Numbered from the stretch's first letter, positions 1-6,986 are shown. The stretch: 9,204 nt of DNA from Candidatus Pacearchaeota archaeon RBG_13_36_9 (GCA_001786395.1 MFWN01000071.1:1-9204); one strand, 5' to 3'. Numbers and translations are program-made. The notes: generated by a model not told the origin, from the sequence alone.

Positions 1-255
1 AGAAATATAATAAATAATAATGACAACGCCAACAACGGAGAAGCAAATGAAAAGTTAACCCTTCTGGTAAATATTCCATGCTCGGGGCATGCAGGATTAA
101 TAAAATATGGACTTTCGCAAAATGAAGGAATCAAAAGCATAACATTCAGGGCTCCAAATATGTTTGATATTTATTACAGCCCAGATAAAATATCCAAAGA
201 AAAAATACTCGGCATGGAGATATTTAAGGATTATCCTGCTAAAATTATAAATTGA
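1..255 (+). CDS. C-terminal part of a protein ending in a degenerate HMA-like metal-binding domain (5' end outside window)
   Basis: Frame 1 is open from the first base to a TGA at 253-255 and gives 84 residues, so this is the 3' end of a longer gene. Residues 1-17 are an Asn-rich linker. Residues 19-84 follow the beta-alpha-beta-beta-alpha-beta layout of a heavy-metal-associated (HMA) domain: a strand LTLLVNI, then the metal-loop position reading PCSGHAGLI, a helix, a strand around SITFRA, a strand FDIYYSPDKIS (compare the usual VxYDPxxxS), and a closing helix and strand ending KDYPAKII. The usual GMxCxxC is replaced by PCxGH, so only one Cys (C27) remains, with His (H30) in the second-ligand position. 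The gene lies 12 nt before a small membrane protein and then CopA, which suggests a role in copper or soft-metal handling. The function of the missing N-terminal part is unknown. The HMA assignment rests on pattern alone. Confidence 0.7.
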   Translation, partial: RNIINNNDNANNGEANEKLTLLVNIPCSGHAGLIKYGLSQNEGIKSITFRAPNMFDIYYSPDKISKEKILGMEIFKDYPAKIIN

Positions 256-257
256 AA

Positions 258-262
258 GGAGG
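258..262 (+). promoter_or_regulatory. Shine-Dalgarno GGAGG for the small membrane protein
   Basis: GGAGG, within AAAGGAGG, sits 5 nt before the ATG at 268 and directly after the stop of the upstream gene. It fixes the start of the 72-aa ORF and shows internal, SD-dependent initiation within an operon. Confidence 0.75.
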
Positions 263-267
263 ACAAA

Positions 268-486
268 ATGATAAAAAAAATATCTTTGCTTTTAATCAGC
301 TTTATAAGTTTGCTTAGCCTGGCTTCTGCACAGCAATCAAATAACTATTGCGGCGGATTTGGAGGGATGATGACTGGAACATACGGCTATGGCGGCACAG
401 TTTTTGGATGGGCATTTGGGGTACTCTCAATAGCTGCCCTTGGGCTTTTTACTTTTTGGCTTATCAAGCAGCTGCAGAAAAAATGA
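268..486 (+). CDS. Small Gly-rich single-span membrane protein of the copper module
   Basis: This gene encodes 72 residues. Residues 1-21 form a signal-like segment (MIKKISLLLISF..., ending in ASA before QQ). Next comes a short Gly/Tyr-rich stretch at about residues 27-43 (CGGFGGMMTGTYGYGG, with a lone Cys), then a hydrophobic span at about 46-66 and a basic end KQLQKK. The likely topology is a cleaved signal or N-terminal helix, a short extracytoplasmic loop carrying Cys and two Met, and a C-terminal anchor. The start is set by a good SD at 258-262. Its stop overlaps the CopA start (ATGA, 483-486), so the two are probably translationally coupled. Met/Cys-bearing Gly-rich loops beside a Cu-ATPase make an accessory metal-binding or assembly role plausible. 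That role is an inference; I do not recognise a named family. Confidence 0.75.
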   Translation: MIKKISLLLISFISLLSLASAQQSNNYCGGFGGMMTGTYGYGGTVFGWAFGVLSIAALGLFTFWLIKQLQKK

Positions 487-2672
487 AAAAGGTTAGTTTG
501 GACATAGAGGGAATGCACTGCGCCAGCTGTGCAACTTTGATTACAAAACGCCTTGAGAAAGAACCAGGAGTAACTTATGCCAATGTCAACTTAACAACTG
601 AAAAAGCAACTGCTGAATTTGATGAAACAAAAAATTCTGATGGAAAAATAATAAAAGCTATAGAGAGCCTTGGCTATAAGGCAAGAGCCATAGGCGACAA
701 TGAAGACAAAGATTATGAAAGCAAAAAAAGAGGGGCAAGCTTAAAACACGCAAGAAACCTGTTTCTTTTCAGCCTGCTATTTGCTGTTCCTGCATTTTTA
801 ATAGGGATGGTTTTCATGTGGGCAGGAATTGAAATCCCATACAGCGGATATATTCTGTTTGCACTTGCTACACCTGTCCAGTTTATTGCAGGTTATGGAA
901 TCTACAAAAGCGCATTTGGCTCATTGAAAAATAAGTCTGCAAACATGGACACTTTGATTGCAATTGGAACCTCTGCTGCTTATTTTTATAGTTTATATGT
1001 TGTATTTTTTGACCCTATGGGAGAGCAGTACTTTGAAGCTGCAGCTGTTTTAATCACTTTTGTAATGCTTGGAAGGTATCTTGAGGCAATTGCAAAGGGA
1101 AAAACAAGCGAGGCAATCAAGAAATTAATGCACCTTTCCCCTAAAATTGCAACTGTAATAAGAAAAGGGAAAGAGGAGAAGATTTCTGTCGATGAGGTAG
1201 TTGTTGATGATATCATAGTTGTAAAGCCAGGAGAAAAAATCCCTGTGGATGGAATTATAGTTGAGGGGCAGAGCGCAGTTGATGAAAGCATGATAACAGG
1301 AGAGAGCATGCCTGCTGAAAAAAAGAAAAATGACACTGTTATAGGGGCAACAATCAACAAGCATGGAAGCTTTAAATTCAAGGCAACCAAAGTCGGGGCA
1401 AATACAACCTTATCCCAAATTATAAAACTGATTGAAGATGCTCAGGGGGAAAAAGCCCCTATCCAAAGGTTCGCTGATAAAATTTCAGCTTATTTTGTTC
1501 CAGTTGTTATTTTAATAGCCATTATTTCGTTTTTAATATGGTATTTTGCTGTTGGACAGACTTTTGCATTTTCTATGATTATAGCTGTTTCTGTTCTTGT
1601 TATTGCATGCCCATGTGCTCTTGGCTTAGCAACCCCTACTGCAATTATGGTTGGAACAGGCAAGGGGGCTGAAAAAGGAATTTTAATCAAAGGAGGAGAT
1701 GCATTAGAGACTGCACATAAGCTTTATGCTGTTGTATTTGACAAAACAGGGACATTAACCCGGGGAAAGCCAGAAGTCACAGATATTGTCCCAATAGGAA
1801 CAAGCGAAAATGAGCTGCTAAAGATTGCTGCGAGTGTCGAGCAATTCAGCGAGCATCCTCTTGCACAGGCAATCGTAAATAAAGCAGAAGAGAAAAAAAT
1901 AAAACTTGAAAATGTGAAGAGTTTTAAGGCAATTCCAGGGCACGGAGTTGAAGCCACATTAAAAGGAAAGAAAATTATTGTCAGCAAGCCAGAATATGCC
2001 AGAAGAATAAAAAAGATTGACAGAAATTTAGACAACAAGATAGCCGGGCTTGAAGAAGATGGAAAAACGACAATCTTGGTATTAGACAAGAAAAATGTTT
2101 ATGGCATTATAGCAATAGCAGACACAATCAGGGAAGACTCTATTAAGGCAGTTAAAGACCTGCAAAAAGAAAAAATTTTTGTTTATATGATTACAGGAGA
2201 CAATAAAAGAACTGCAAATGCAATTGGCAGGCAACTTGGAATTAACCATATTATCTCAGAAGTTCTTCCCCAGGACAAGGCAAATGAAGTAAAAAGGTTT
2301 CAGAAAAAAGGAAAAGTTGCGATGGTAGGAGACGGGATTAATGATGCTCCTGCACTTGCGCAGGCAGACATTGGAATTGCTATTGGAAGCGGGACAGATG
2401 TTGCAATGGAAACTGGGAATATTGTCTTGATGAACAATAAAACAACTGATGTTGTAAAAGCAATAAAATTAAGCAAGATAACTATTGGCAAGGTAAAGCA
2501 GAACATGTTCTGGGCATTGTTTTACAATTCTCTCGGCATTCCTATTGCAGCAGGGGTGCTGTACCCTTTTACCGGCTGGCTTCTGTCCCCGATTATTGCA
2601 GGAGGAGCAATGGCATTATCGTCAGTAAGCGTGGTACTAAATACTTTATTGATGAAAAGAAAAAAAATTTGA
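483..2672 (+). CDS. copA: Cu(I)-translocating P1B-type ATPase
   Basis: This is a 729-aa heavy-metal ATPase predicted to export Cu(I) across the cytoplasmic membrane using ATP. One N-terminal HMA domain (about residues 1-70) carries GMHCASC, with C13 and C16. Membrane helices then lead to the actuator motif TGES (272-275), the intramembrane CPC (376-378), the phosphorylation motif DKTGT with D420, the nucleotide-binding SEHP (H458), TGDN, and the hinge GDGINDAP (from 616). The last two helices carry YN (681-682) and MxxSS (M710, S713-S714), the signature of the Cu(I) subgroup P1B-1. The ATG at 483 is preferred over an in-frame ATG at 348. The extra 45 residues from 348 overlap the 72-aa gene in another frame and look non-protein-like, while the HMA domain begins right after 483. 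There is no separate SD, so ATGA coupling to the preceding gene is likely. The protein is full length with no defects seen. Confidence 0.96.
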   Translation: MKKVSLDIEGMHCASCATLITKRLEKEPGVTYANVNLTTEKATAEFDETKNSDGKIIKAIESLGYKARAIGDNEDKDYESKKRGASLKHARNLFLFSLLFAVPAFLIGMVFMWAGIEIPYSGYILFALATPVQFIAGYGIYKSAFGSLKNKSANMDTLIAIGTSAAYFYSLYVVFFDPMGEQYFEAAAVLITFVMLGRYLEAIAKGKTSEAIKKLMHLSPKIATVIRKGKEEKISVDEVVVDDIIVVKPGEKIPVDGIIVEGQSAVDESMITGESMPAEKKKNDTVIGATINKHGSFKFKATKVGANTTLSQIIKLIEDAQGEKAPIQRFADKISAYFVPVVILIAIISFLIWYFAVGQTFAFSMIIAVSVLVIACPCALGLATPTAIMVGTGKGAEKGILIKGGDALETAHKLYAVVFDKTGTLTRGKPEVTDIVPIGTSENELLKIAASVEQFSEHPLAQAIVNKAEEKKIKLENVKSFKAIPGHGVEATLKGKKIIVSKPEYARRIKKIDRNLDNKIAGLEEDGKTTILVLDKKNVYGIIAIADTIREDSIKAVKDLQKEKIFVYMITGDNKRTANAIGRQLGINHIISEVLPQDKANEVKRFQKKGKVAMVGDGINDAPALAQADIGIAIGSGTDVAMETGNIVLMNNKTTDVVKAIKLSKITIGKVKQNMFWALFYNSLGIPIAAGVLYPFTGWLLSPIIAGGAMALSSVSVVLNTLLMKRKKI

Positions 2673-2731
2673 ACACTAATCCTAATTCAGAAATATATTG
2701 TATATAATGTATATTTTCTGTAGTGATAAAT

Positions 2732-2740
2732 CTTATAAAA
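2732..2740 (+). promoter_or_regulatory. Candidate TATA box (CTTATAAAA)
   Basis: A TATA-like element 60 nt after copA would place a transcription start near 2760-2765. No established gene begins there, but an orphan open frame (2754-2864) followed by a T7 run does. It could instead be a distal promoter for the downstream phosphofructokinase-like gene. The surrounding 2690-2716 is also very AT-rich, so chance is possible. Confidence 0.4.
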
Positions 2741-2753
2741 GAAAAACTCTTAA

Positions 2754-2864
2754 TTAAAACAGGGCATTAGTCCCAATGAATGTTATTTTGAAGCAGCAAG
2801 ATTCGCTTTATACAGCATGGCTGTATCAAAAATAGAAGGTGCTGGACATGCAGATGATGTTTAG
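2754..2864 (+). pseudogene. Orphan 36-codon open frame; possible gene remnant or short transcript
   Basis: The frame is open from after a TAA (2751-2753) to a TAG (2862-2864) and has no good start near its 5' end; the only ATG, at 2817, leaves 15 codons. The translation (SPNECYFEAARFALYSMAV..., then SKIEGAGHADDV) is Ala-rich and has ordinary protein composition, unlike the AT-rich spacer around it. It looks like the tail of a decayed gene. Alternatively, with the TATA-like box upstream and T7 downstream, it may be part of a short RNA of about 110 nt. A small inverted repeat (ATACAG, 5-nt loop, CTGTAT; 2810-2826) lies inside. I do not recognise a family, and chance remains possible at this length. 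Confidence 0.25.
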
Positions 2865-2868
2865 ATAG

Positions 2869-2875
2869 TTTTTTT
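2869..2875 (+). terminator. T7 run, weak candidate archaeal terminator
   Basis: Seven consecutive T follow the orphan frame by 4 nt. Archaeal RNA polymerase can terminate on T runs without a hairpin. If the TATA-like box at 2732-2740 is real, this run would end a transcript of roughly 110 nt. The evidence is weak on its own. Confidence 0.3.
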
Positions 2876-2890
2876 GGGAGAGAGGGCTTG

Positions 2891-2910
2891 AAAATATTAA
2901 ATTTTTAAAA
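2891..2910 (+). promoter_or_regulatory. AT-rich promoter element for a leaderless phosphofructokinase-like gene
   Basis: A TATA-like AAAATATTAAATTTTT lies about 14-33 nt before the ATG at 2924. No SD precedes that ATG, which fits transcription starting at or next to the start codon. The exact box cannot be fixed in such AT-rich sequence. Confidence 0.5.
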
Positions 2911-2923
2911 AAATAAAATTAAG

Positions 2924-4081
2924 ATGCCTGAAAAAATAGTTTTGGTTACAGCAGGGGGGGCGATTTCTTCATTTCATGCAGCTATGAAAGAAATGCATGA
3001 AGTTCTTAACGAAAGAGTATTTGGCAGATTTGAACTTCTCGGAGCATGGGGAGGGCTTAAAGGCTTAACAAACGGAGAATTTGAAAGGATATATCATGAA
3101 GATTTAGAAGAAGACAGAGGCGGCTCGTTAATTGGGGCTGACAGAAAAATTGCAGACACATTAAACATCATCGATACTATAAAGAATAATAATATTTATG
3201 CCATCGTTATGATGGGTGGAAACAATCATCTTGGAGAAGCTGCTAAATTGTTTAAAGATGCAAAGCTTAATATTGTCGGCTATCCTAAAACAATGGATTT
3301 TGATTTAAGTTCTTTCATAACGCTTGGTTATGAAAGTGCTGTGACAGTAGGGGCGAAAGCAGCAAGGCACCACCATAATACTGCCATGACTGCCAGGAGG
3401 GTGTTTTATGAAGGATTATTCGGAAGAGATACTGACTGGGTTCCTTGCGCAGTTTCTCTTTACGGGGGGGCAGACAGATGCATTCCCTGCGAGCAAGGGT
3501 ACGAATGGGATTTTGTCTGGGAAAAAATCAACCAATCGCTAAATGAAAACGAGAAAAAATATGGGGTGGCTTTTGCTGTTGTTCCTTTTTCAGAAGGCGC
3601 AAAAATAAAGGGAGTCAATGAGCCCCCAAAAGAGCACCGAAGCTATGATGAGCATGGAGAGCCCAAATTACAGCCAGAATGGGTTGGATTAGAGCTAGTA
3701 AGGCTGACTAAAGGAGAAAAATGCGCTTCTGCTTTTGAGTGCTACACTTACAGCATGAGAGACTCTCCCCCCACAGAAACTGACAAAAAGCTGTCAAGGA
3801 TGGCAGGAAGAGAGTGCATTGAAATGATATTAGAAGGAGATTTTGGAAAAGCAGCAATTTTCAAGCCCCATGAAGATTTTTACGAAGCAGACAGGGCACC
3901 GCTTGAGGCAGTAGCTGTGCAAAGGAAATTAAAACAAACTGGCTTTTTTGATTATGATGAATTAACGCCAACAGGAACTTTCCAAGAGACTTATGGCAAT
4001 TTGTTTAGAGGCTCTTTAGGAAAGCCCCCAGAAAAAGATGAACTAGTTTATAGGAATATGCTTAGAAAGCATAAGCTATAA
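2924..4081 (+). CDS. Divergent phosphofructokinase (PfkA/PPi-PFK) family protein
   Basis: This is a 385-aa cytoplasmic protein with the order of PFK-fold landmarks. The N-terminal loop is TAGGAISSFHA (9-19; canonical GGDxPGxN). RGGSLIG at 65-71 is close to the family GGSxLGxxR region. MMGGNNHLGEA (96-106) stands where GGDGS normally binds nucleotide or pyrophosphate and Mg. PKTMDFD (121-127) matches PKTIDND, keeping both Asp (D125 probable catalytic base, D127) but with Phe for Asn. EGLFGRDTDW (from 163) matches the sugar-phosphate-binding ExMGRxxG. Family members phosphorylate fructose 6-phosphate with ATP or pyrophosphate. Here the phosphoryl-donor loop is so altered that donor and substrate cannot be assigned. 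Length exceeds the bacterial ATP-PFK size of about 320 aa. It appears monocistronic, with its own TATA-like element and a T-rich terminator after it. Two G7 runs (2954-2960, 3464-3470) lie in Gly codons, and the frame is intact. Confidence 0.8.
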   Translation: MPEKIVLVTAGGAISSFHAAMKEMHEVLNERVFGRFELLGAWGGLKGLTNGEFERIYHEDLEEDRGGSLIGADRKIADTLNIIDTIKNNNIYAIVMMGGNNHLGEAAKLFKDAKLNIVGYPKTMDFDLSSFITLGYESAVTVGAKAARHHHNTAMTARRVFYEGLFGRDTDWVPCAVSLYGGADRCIPCEQGYEWDFVWEKINQSLNENEKKYGVAFAVVPFSEGAKIKGVNEPPKEHRSYDEHGEPKLQPEWVGLELVRLTKGEKCASAFECYTYSMRDSPPTETDKKLSRMAGRECIEMILEGDFGKAAIFKPHEDFYEADRAPLEAVAVQRKLKQTGFFDYDELTPTGTFQETYGNLFRGSLGKPPEKDELVYRNMLRKHKL

Positions 4082-4088
4082 ATATACC

Positions 4089-4105
4089 TTTTTTCTTTTG
4101 TTTTT
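4089..4105 (+). terminator. T-rich terminator after the phosphofructokinase-like gene
   Basis: A tract of T6, C, T4, G, T5 begins 7 nt after the stop codon and has no obvious hairpin. This is the form expected of an intrinsic archaeal terminator. Confidence 0.6.
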
Positions 4106-4159
4106 ATAATGGATAAGTTTAATATATTTGCTATAGAATAAAATAGGAAGCACAAAAGA

Positions 4160-4170
4160 TTTAAATATAT
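4160..4170 (+). promoter_or_regulatory. TATA box for a leaderless subtilase gene
   Basis: TTTAAATATAT follows a purine-rich AAAAGA (BRE-like) and is centred about 25 nt before the ATG at 4190, which has no SD. This is the classic spacing for an archaeal leaderless transcript. Confidence 0.65.
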
Positions 4171-4189
4171 AAAGATTATAGTTCATTAT

Positions 4190-6055
4190 ATGAATAAAAA
4201 AAGAGTGTTTATTAAAGTTTTGCTGCCAATAATCTTAATTTTTATTTTGGGGTTTGCTGGCATGATGGTAGGTAATGTTATAGCAGAAAATAATTCTTAT
4301 GGTAAAATACAAAATGAAATATCAACAAAAAGAGTTATAGCTAACACCACTGGCTTCATAGACAGGCTCGTTTTTAGAATAAGAGGATGTAAAACTGTAC
4401 ATAAGTTAAACGACGCGACTGCCATGCAATGCCCATCAGAAAAAGTCTCAAAGTTAAAAGTAAAAGAAGACAAACTATTTTACATAACTGACGTGGGAGC
4501 TAATTTACAGATACGCGCCAATGATGTTTGGGAACTAGGATATACTGGTTCCGGAGTGACAGTAGCAATTTTAGATAGCGGTATAGATTTAGACAACTCG
4601 GAGTTAGTTGACAGCATTGTAGGTGGTGAAGGTTTTGGCTACCCAACATACGAGGATGACCATGGGCACGGAACCCATGTCGCAGGGATAATAACTGCTA
4701 ATGGTGTTGATGAGTATGCCAAAGGGGTGGCTCCTGATGCAAAGGTTTGGATTGCAAAAGTTTGTGATTATGAAGGCTACTGCTATGAGAGTGACATAAT
4801 AGCAGCAATTGAGTATATTGTTGATAATAATATTGCAGAAATTATAAGTATGAGCTTAGGAGGTGACGGGACAAGTGGGGTAGATTGTGATGAGGATTAT
4901 GTAGCAGAAAAGGTAAATTGGGCAGTAGACAAAGGTGTAACAGTAGTGGCAGCAGCAGGTAATGCAGGAGGGTTTGTATCAACCCCGGCTTGTGCTTCAA
5001 AAGCAATAGCAGTAGGAGCAGTAGACAAATATAATGACTTAAGAGCTGATTGGTCGGGAACTGGATTAGCATTAGACATAATGGCTCCCGGGGTGAGTAT
5101 TTATTCAACTATAAGCTATTATGGTGCTGATGGTTATGACTCTTGGTCTGGTACAAGTATGGCAACTCCCCATATATCAGCTGCTGTAGCTTTATTAAAA
5201 CAAGTAAATCCTTCATTGACAGACGCTCAGATTAAAGATGCTTTATATAAAACTGCGAAGGATTTAGGAACACCCGGATGGGACAGATATTATGGATGGG
5301 GGAGAGTTGATATTTTAGCAGCAGTCAATAATTACATCAATCAGACAGTTCCAGAAGAACCAGAACCGCCAGTCCCTCCAGAACCAGAACCGCCAGAACC
5401 AACAGAATGCACAGCAGATTATCAATGCCCGGCTGATGGGTGGTTTGATAATGGAAGGACACAATGGCTTTCAAGTGGACAATGCACAGAAAAAGAACAA
5501 AAAGAACAGGAGTACAGAAATTATTACTGTAATTCAACATCTAAAACATGCCAATATTTGATTACACAAACAAGATGGACTGATACTAACAGAGCAAGAA
5601 ATAAGATAGATAGTACCCCCTGCAATGACGGAAATTCCTGCAAATCAAATGACGCCTGTTCATCAGGAGTTTGCACCGGAACACCAATAACCGGGTGTAT
5701 AAATAGTGATGGTTGCTGTCCGACTGGATGTACCTCCACTACAGACAGTGATTGTTCAGCAACTACAAAGTGCTGGAGTGGAAGTAATAAATATCTTGAT
5801 ATAGGTATGGGTATCGAACAAGCATCAAAGTTCTGCAGATGCGCCTCTGGGACTTATGGATTCTCATTTTATGACATGGATATTACACAGGAAAGAATTT
5901 ATCAATATGTAGATGCACGAAATAATGAAAATTGGGCTGTAATTCAAAAACCTTCAATGTTCCCAGATTTCCCAATGTATGATATAGCAATATACGAAGT
6001 AAGATGCAAAAATAGTATAGCATACCTAACAAACAAAGATTATTACTCAAAATAA
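4190..6055 (+). CDS. Secreted/anchored S8 subtilisin-like serine protease with Cys-rich C-terminal region
   Basis: This 621-aa protein starts with a signal peptide or anchor (residues 1-32, basic MNKKR then a long hydrophobic run). A propeptide-like region (about 35-108) holds two Cys (C67, C81). A complete peptidase S8 domain spans about 110-382. The catalytic triad is Asp129 in AILDSGID, His160 in HGHGTHVAG and Ser323 in SGTSMATPH, with oxyanion Asn258 in AAAGNAG. A Pro/Glu linker (388-405) leads to a C-terminal region of about 215 residues with 18 Cys, including CNDGNSC and GCCPTGC...DSDC segments typical of disulfide-rich extracellular modules. It probably acts outside the membrane, processing surface or environmental proteins. 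The substrate is unknown, and the tail may be an adhesion or substrate-recognition module. There is no SD; the ATG fits the TATA box at 4160-4170. All catalytic residues are present, so activity is expected. Confidence 0.95.
   Translation: MNKKRVFIKVLLPIILIFILGFAGMMVGNVIAENNSYGKIQNEISTKRVIANTTGFIDRLVFRIRGCKTVHKLNDATAMQCPSEKVSKLKVKEDKLFYITDVGANLQIRANDVWELGYTGSGVTVAILDSGIDLDNSELVDSIVGGEGFGYPTYEDDHGHGTHVAGIITANGVDEYAKGVAPDAKVWIAKVCDYEGYCYESDIIAAIEYIVDNNIAEIISMSLGGDGTSGVDCDEDYVAEKVNWAVDKGVTVVAAAGNAGGFVSTPACASKAIAVGAVDKYNDLRADWSGTGLALDIMAPGVSIYSTISYYGADGYDSWSGTSMATPHISAAVALLKQVNPSLTDAQIKDALYKTAKDLGTPGWDRYYGWGRVDILAAVNNYINQTVPEEPEPPVPPEPEPPEPTECTADYQCPADGWFDNGRTQWLSSGQCTEKEQKEQEYRNYYCNSTSKTCQYLITQTRWTDTNRARNKIDSTPCNDGNSCKSNDACSSGVCTGTPITGCINSDGCCPTGCTSTTDSDCSATTKCWSGSNKYLDIGMGIEQASKFCRCASGTYGFSFYDMDITQERIYQYVDARNNENWAVIQKPSMFPDFPMYDIAIYEVRCKNSIAYLTNKDYYSK
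5357..5396 (+). repeat. 24-bp-period direct repeat encoding the Pro/Glu linker
   Basis: The 16-mer GAACCAGAACCGCCAG occurs at 5357-5372 and again at 5381-5396, inside the subtilase gene. It encodes EPEPP-type units of the flexible linker between the catalytic domain and the Cys-rich tail. The repeat number could vary between strains by slippage. Confidence 0.85.
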
Positions 6056-6115
6056 ATTGTAAAATGCCAAGAGTGACCAAAGAGCCATAACATCCCTCGT
6101 GCCTTGATTGATACC

Positions 6116-6124
6116 TTTTTAAAT
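6116..6124 (+). promoter_or_regulatory. TATA-like box for the TtuA-like gene
   Basis: TTTTTAAAT is centred about 24 nt before the ATG at 6144. There is no SD, so a leaderless message is likely. Confidence 0.6.
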
Positions 6125-6143
6125 CTGCAATCTGTTTATTCTC

Positions 6144-6986
6144 ATGGGTAAAGTTATTTTAGATGTTGAGAATAAAGTCAAGAAAACAATTGAAAAATAT
6201 AAACTTCTTGGCAAAAAAGAAAAAATAATTGTTGCTTCCTCAGGAGGAAAAGACAGCAGTGTTGCGCTTTATATTCTTAATAAACTGGGATATAATGTTG
6301 AGGCATTGTACATTAATTTAAGATTGGGAGACTATAGTGAAAGATGCGAATCTGCTGTAAGAAAGTTATGCGAGAAAGAAGGGATAAAGATGCATGTTCT
6401 TGACATTAATGAGGAGTTTGGGATGAAAATGTGCAACATAAGATGCGGGGTTCAGCAGAAGATTAAGGTGAGCAACTGCATGGTGTGCGGGATAGTAAAA
6501 AAATGGCTGCTGAACAAACATGCAAGAAAGTTAGGTGCAGATAAAATAGTCACAGGACATCATTTAGATGATGAAGCCCAGACAATAATAATGAATTTTC
6601 TGCAGGGCAATTTAATGCTTGGAGCCAACTCCGGCCCTAGAACCAGGATTGTTTATGACAAGAAGTTTGTTCCAAGGATAAAGCCACTTTATTTTGTCTC
6701 GGAAAATGAAATAAGAAAATACTGCGAAATTAAGAAGTTGCCTGCAGCCTACGAAAAATGCCCGTGCTCTGCAAGCTCTTTGCGAATAAGAACAAGAGAA
6801 TTTGCCAATAAACTTGGCAAAAAAGAGAAAGAAAGAATTGTTGAAAATTTCCTGAAAATCCTGCCGCAACTGAGCGACAAGTTTCAGAAAGAGAAAATCA
6901 TTTACTGCAGGATATGCGGAGAGCCTGCAAGAAACGAAATATGCAAAAAGTGCTCTTTGCTTTCTGTTACCAAAAAGGTTAAATAG
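6144..6986 (+). CDS. ttuA: TtuA/Ncs6-family tRNA 2-thiouridine synthetase, lacking the N-terminal zinc finger
   Basis: This 280-aa PP-loop ATPase is predicted to adenylate a tRNA uridine and replace its oxygen with sulfur. Visible are the PP-loop SGGKDSS (33-39), CMVCG (C112, C115), GHHLDDEAQT (138-147), PRIKPLY (177-183) and EKCPCS (C206). C112, C115 and C206 match the three Cys that hold the catalytic [4Fe-4S] cluster in TtuA enzymes. The C-terminal CRICG...CKKC (C255, C258, C267, C270) is a zinc ribbon. Typical archaeal TtuA begins with another zinc finger of about 25-30 residues. Here the protein starts directly with the helix before the PP-loop domain (VENKVKKTIEKYKLLG), and no upstream Cys-bearing codons in frame restore it. 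Target position (U54 versus U34) cannot be decided from sequence alone. No ubiquitin-like sulfur carrier (TtuB type) lies nearby in this window. Confidence 0.88.
   Translation: MGKVILDVENKVKKTIEKYKLLGKKEKIIVASSGGKDSSVALYILNKLGYNVEALYINLRLGDYSERCESAVRKLCEKEGIKMHVLDINEEFGMKMCNIRCGVQQKIKVSNCMVCGIVKKWLLNKHARKLGADKIVTGHHLDDEAQTIIMNFLQGNLMLGANSGPRTRIVYDKKFVPRIKPLYFVSENEIRKYCEIKKLPAAYEKCPCSASSLRIRTREFANKLGKKEKERIVENFLKILPQLSDKFQKEKIIYCRICGEPARNEICKKCSLLSVTKKVK

Noticed and set aside
986..2506. Several minus-strand open frames inside copA
   Set aside because: They are antisense shadows of a clearly conserved ATPase, rich in Ser/Ile/Phe from the complementary strand, without SD or promoter and without recognisable motifs.
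2849..2930. C/D-box sRNA suggested by ATGATGT near 2854 and CTGA at 2927
   Set aside because: The C-box match is imperfect, the D box falls inside the next gene, and no C'/D' pair or terminal stem is visible.
4842..5739. Minus-strand open frames (including Leu-rich ones) inside the subtilase gene
   Set aside because: They mirror repetitive Gly/Ala/Pro codons of the protease and its linker; low complexity, no start signals.
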